DNA of 64,000 nucleotides from assembly GCF_001421515.1 (NCBI RefSeq), contig NZ_LMKM01000033.1:138950-202949 (forward strand). The letters are read 5' to 3'. Numbering within the stretch: position 1 is the first letter of the stretch; the number at the start of each line of letters is the position of its first letter. This document shows, piece by piece, positions 60,998-64,000 of the stretch. The notes under the pieces were generated by a model that saw nothing but the letters and a program-made list of their open reading frames with translations, did no database searches and had not been told where the DNA came from. This DNA comes from Pedobacter sp. Leaf216 (GTDB lineage Bacteria > Bacteroidota > Bacteroidia > Sphingobacteriales > Sphingobacteriaceae). The position numbers and the translations under genes are program-made.

Positions 60998-62839
60998 ATG
61001 CGTTATTTAAAGTTTTTCATCATTTCATTTTCATTATTCATAACGAGCAGTCTTTCTGCCCAACGAAAGGTTTCTGATCAAAAAATGCAGTGGTTTGCTG
61101 ACGCAAAATTGGGTATTTTTATCCATTGGGGCATTTATTCAGTGAATGGAATTTCTGAATCGTGGTCGTTTTTCAACAACTATATCAACTACAATGCCTA
61201 TATGAAACAACTTGATGGTTTTACCGCTGCAAAATATAACCCTAATGAATGGGTAAACCTGATTAAAGAAAGTGGTGCAAAATATGCAGTAATAACCACA
61301 AAACACCATGATGGTGTGGCCCTTTGGGATAGTAAAGCTCCTTTAGCCACTACCACATTAAAAAATAGTGCTGCCAAAAAAGATTTAATCACTCCATTTG
61401 TATCTGAACTTAAAAAATCGGGGCTTAAAACGGGATTATATTTCTCATTACCCGATTGGAGCTATCCGGATTATGATGGCTTTACCCGCGATAGAAAACG
61501 TTACGATTATAAACAAGATCCGACCCGATTTAAAAAATTTCAAAATTATTTTCAGGAGCAGCTTAATGAACTTTCTACAAAATACAATCCAGATCTTTTA
61601 TGGTTTGATGGCGATTGGGAGCATAGTGGAGATGAGTGGCAGGCCAAAAATATATTAGAAAATTTACGTAAGGCAAATAAGGATATTATTGTTAACTCGC
61701 GCCTTAACGGACATGGTGATTACGATACGCCTGAGCAAGGCGTGCCTGTAGTGAAACCAAATTCATCAGAGTGGGAACTCTGTTATACTATGAACGATTC
61801 ATGGGGCTATCAACCATACGACGATCATTATAAATCATCAAATATGATTATCCGTACACTGGTTGATTGTATTGGAATGGGCGGTAATTTATTGCTTGAT
61901 ATTGGGCCAAAAGCAGATGGAACAATTGCGCCTGAACAGGTTAAGATTTTAAAAGATTTGGGCCGCTGGACCAAACAACATGGTGAAGCCATTTACGGAA
62001 CGCAAACTGGGATCGCTCCAAAACATTTTAATGGCAAAACAGCACTATCAAAAGACAAAAAAACGCTTTTCCTTTACCTCGACTATAAAACAGATGATGG
62101 CATTTTGTTAACCGGTATAAAATCAAAAGTAAAAACTATGCAGTTAGTTGGTGGTGGCCTGCTAAAATTTGCTAACATTAGCACCTTAGATTATATTTTT
62201 AATATTCCCTCAGCTGATTTTGATCAGGATGTAACAGTTGTAAAAGTGAGTTTTGATGAACCTATCAATCTTATTGAAAATGAAAGCGAAAGCACTTTGT
62301 TTAAAGATTTCTTCACTAAGAACACTAAACTAAATGATGCTTCTTACAAATTGAAAAAATTAGCGACAACCTTAAATAAGGGTATCAATATTTTTAACGA
62401 CTCCAATTTAGCAGCAGATGGGATGAATTTTAATGCAAATATTAAACCTCTTGACGAAACGGTTAACAACTGGGTAATTAAAAATGCTGAAGCACTATAT
62501 AAAACAACCGGAGGAATACCTGCCGGACATTATCAGGGCAACACAGCACTTTCTGCAGATAAGCAAACCCTTTATTTATTTATAGAAGGCACACCAACCG
62601 GGCCAATCGCAATTAAAGGTTTAAAAAACAACATCAGCAGGATCAGAATTGTAGGAGAAGGTACTATGTTGCCGCACGAAATTTATAATAAACTGTATTG
62701 GAGCAAAATACCAGGTATTGTTTACATTCCGGTGCCTAAAGATAAACTAGATCCCGAATTGACCGTAATTGCAGTGCTTTTAGATAGCCCGATTGATTTG
62801 TACCGTGAAAAAGTTGGCGCGATTGAAAGCAATCTCTAA
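60998..62839 (+). CDS. Alpha-L-fucosidase, GH29
   Basis: Secreted 613-residue glycoside hydrolase with a signal peptide (1-21, ending LSAQ). The GH29 core has LGIFIHWGIYSVNGISESW, YAVITTKHHDGVALWDS, and the nucleophile Asp in DLLWFDGDWEHSG; LLDIGPKADGTI follows. The C-terminal 250 residues include two similar segments, each with an Ala-Leu-Ser-(A/K)DK-x-T-L-(F/Y)L-(Y/F) strand (ALSKDKKTLFLYLDY and ALSADKQTLYLFIEG), suggesting a tandem beta-sandwich. The stop codon TAA is the first triplet of the right copy of the 87-bp repeat, and the whole gene lies between the two copies. Confidence 0.93.
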   Translation: MRYLKFFIISFSLFITSSLSAQRKVSDQKMQWFADAKLGIFIHWGIYSVNGISESWSFFNNYINYNAYMKQLDGFTAAKYNPNEWVNLIKESGAKYAVITTKHHDGVALWDSKAPLATTTLKNSAAKKDLITPFVSELKKSGLKTGLYFSLPDWSYPDYDGFTRDRKRYDYKQDPTRFKKFQNYFQEQLNELSTKYNPDLLWFDGDWEHSGDEWQAKNILENLRKANKDIIVNSRLNGHGDYDTPEQGVPVVKPNSSEWELCYTMNDSWGYQPYDDHYKSSNMIIRTLVDCIGMGGNLLLDIGPKADGTIAPEQVKILKDLGRWTKQHGEAIYGTQTGIAPKHFNGKTALSKDKKTLFLYLDYKTDDGILLTGIKSKVKTMQLVGGGLLKFANISTLDYIFNIPSADFDQDVTVVKVSFDEPINLIENESESTLFKDFFTKNTKLNDASYKLKKLATTLNKGINIFNDSNLAADGMNFNANIKPLDETVNNWVIKNAEALYKTTGGIPAGHYQGNTALSADKQTLYLFIEGTPTGPIAIKGLKNNISRIRIVGEGTMLPHEIYNKLYWSKIPGIVYIPVPKDKLDPELTVIAVLLDSPIDLYREKVGAIESNL

Positions 62840-62923
62840 TTATTTAACAATTGTAAAATAGTAGCGCAACTTTACGATTATCCTTAAATTGCATTACTTT
62901 CGCAAATCATGCAGGCAAAATAT
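62837..62923 (+). repeat. 87-bp direct repeat, right copy (native bshC promoter and start)
   Basis: Begins with the TAA stop of the fucosidase gene and ends inside codon 5 of bshC. It is the functional copy, since the bshC frame stays open after it. Compared with the left copy (60655-60741) there is one difference, caaatc versus cacatc. Confidence 0.92.
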
Positions 62924-64000
62924 ATCTCATATCAGGAAACCGGATCATTTTCAAAACTGGTTTTGGATTATATTAATAACGAGGAGCAACTTAAAGCTTT
63001 TTACAGTTACCGCCCAGATATGGAGGGTTTGGCAAATGCAATTGAAAACAGAAATTTCTTAGGAAATAGAGAAACATTAGTCAAAGTTCTTCAAAATCAA
63101 TATCAACACCTGCAGCCTAATAAATCGGTTACCAAAAACATAGAACTTTTAGGTTTATCCAATACTTTTACGGTAACCACCGGCCATCAATTAAATCTTT
63201 TTACCGGTCCGCTTTATTTCATTTATAAAATTGTAACCACCATTAACTTAGCCATTGAGTTAAAAATGGCTCACCCAGACAAGAACTTTGTACCTGTGTA
63301 TTGGATGGCGACTGAGGATCATGATTTTGATGAAATTAACCACGTAAGCGTGGATGAAAAAAACATCAGCTGGATACAAACCACCAATGGCGCAACCGGA
63401 AGGCTGAGCACCAAAACTGTAGCCGCAGCAGTAACAGCCTATAAAGGATACCTGGGAATTTCTAAAAACGGAAAACGAATTGCCAAATTGGTAGAACAGG
63501 CCTATCTGCAACACGACAATTTAGCCGATGCCACCCGTTTCTTGGTGAATAATTTATTTGAAAAATATGGTTTAGTGATTGTAAATGCAGATGACGCACA
63601 GTTAAAAAAGCAATTTGCTAACATCATTACGGAAGATATTATTCAGCATAATAGTGCAAAAAATATTGAAAACAGCTCGAAAAACCTGGAGGATTTAGGT
63701 TATAAAACACAGGTAAACGGACGTGACATTAACTTTTTTTACCTGATTGATAATCTTCGGGAACGTATAATCTTTGAAAAAGGAAAATATGTTGTAAACC
63801 ATACTGATATCAGTTTTACTGAAGAAACACTAAAAGCCGAAATCGAATCACATCCCGAACGTTTTAGTCCGAATGTAGTGATGCGGCCAATGTACCAGGA
63901 AGTAATTTTACCAAATATCGCTTATATAGGTGGCGGAGCAGAAGTAGCTTACTGGATGCAGTTAAAGGCAAATTTTGATTTTTATAAAGTTGATTTTCCG
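62909..64000 (+). CDS. bshC: Bacillithiol biosynthesis cysteine-adding enzyme BshC (5' part)
   Basis: First 364 codons; the gene runs off the right edge (family length about 530). BshC joins cysteine to glucosaminyl-malate to complete the thiol bacillithiol. Recognised by FTVTTGHQLNLFTGPLYFIYK, FVPVYWMATEDHDFDEINHV and SPNVVMRPMYQEVILPNIAY IGGGAEVAYW, all strongly conserved in the family. Start ATG at 62909 with TACTTTCGC eight bases upstream of the leader, so the mRNA leader is very short. Confidence 0.95.
   Translation, partial: MQAKYISYQETGSFSKLVLDYINNEEQLKAFYSYRPDMEGLANAIENRNFLGNRETLVKVLQNQYQHLQPNKSVTKNIELLGLSNTFTVTTGHQLNLFTGPLYFIYKIVTTINLAIELKMAHPDKNFVPVYWMATEDHDFDEINHVSVDEKNISWIQTTNGATGRLSTKTVAAAVTAYKGYLGISKNGKRIAKLVEQAYLQHDNLADATRFLVNNLFEKYGLVIVNADDAQLKKQFANIITEDIIQHNSAKNIENSSKNLEDLGYKTQVNGRDINFFYLIDNLRERIIFEKGKYVVNHTDISFTEETLKAEIESHPERFSPNVVMRPMYQEVILPNIAYIGGGAEVAYWMQLKANFDFYKVDFP

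Noticed and set aside
60655..62923. Insertion sequence or composite transposon carrying the fucosidase gene
   Set aside because: No transposase and no terminal inverted repeats; the 87-bp direct repeats are too long for a target-site duplication.

Overview
The window is a 64 kb stretch of an AT-rich Bacteroidota chromosome, most likely from the Sphingobacteriaceae and close to Pedobacter. Evidence for this is the ECF sigma/FecR/TonB-receptor triad, the -7 promoter motif TAnnTTTG with an upstream TTTG in front of several genes, the near absence of Shine-Dalgarno sites, SDR-type threonine dehydrogenase, the DUF4293 proteins, bacillithiol synthesis (bshC) and many small dispersed palindromic repeats. 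No rRNA, tRNA, CRISPR array or prophage was found.

Layout. 1-0.8 kb: tail of a hydrolase gene, then a REP-associated transposase (RAYT) between two perfect palindromes. 0.8-2.6 kb: yebC and threonine dehydrogenase. 2.8-7.7 kb: ECF sigma factor, FecR-type anti-sigma factor and an STN-containing TonB-dependent receptor. 7.7-20.5 kb: a long co-directional cluster with a two-subunit GMC dehydrogenase, a cytochrome c, two Gfo/Idh/MocA oxidoreductases, five TIM-barrel isomerase/lyase-like proteins (four with Tat-like signals), a DUF1080 (3-keto-disaccharide hydrolase family) protein and a nucleoside-type MFS permease. This reads as a periplasmic 3-keto-glycoside pathway: oxidise a glycoside at C3, cleave or isomerise it, import the product and reduce it. 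20.9-30.6 kb: asd, a CDP-alcohol phosphotransferase, an AAA/DUF4143 ATPase, dacB, an ABC exporter whose permease is split by an in-frame TGA, a GNAT enzyme, enolase, an FtsB-like protein and a TRIC-type channel. 30.6-33.7 kb: a second RAYT with three about 107-bp REPINs and a duplicated tail of the neighbouring VWA-like gene. 34-38 kb: L,D-transpeptidase-like protein, fabG and the agmatine-to-putrescine pair aguA/aguB. 38-47 kb: flotillin, a small Cys-rich protein, nrdA/nrdB, rlpA, msrB, sucD. 47-55 kb: a tandem 300-bp non-coding repeat, a cupin protein, rlmF, a DAACS symporter, isoaspartyl peptidase, an ABC exporter and truA. 55-64 kb: two DUF4293 genes, an esterase-like lipoprotein, a DEAD-box helicase, a cassette-like pair of small genes, a GH29 alpha-L-fucosidase lying between two 87-bp copies of the bshC promoter/start region, and the first 364 codons of bshC.

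The most interesting parts are the 3-keto-glycoside cluster, the two independent RAYT/REPIN systems (the second caught with a 185-bp duplication), the fucosidase bracketed by the 87-bp repeat, the ATGA-coupled small-gene pair at 59.5-60.2 kb, the family of about 300-bp structured non-coding repeats, and the ABC permease interrupted by one stop codon. All functional calls come from reading the sequence; no database search was run.
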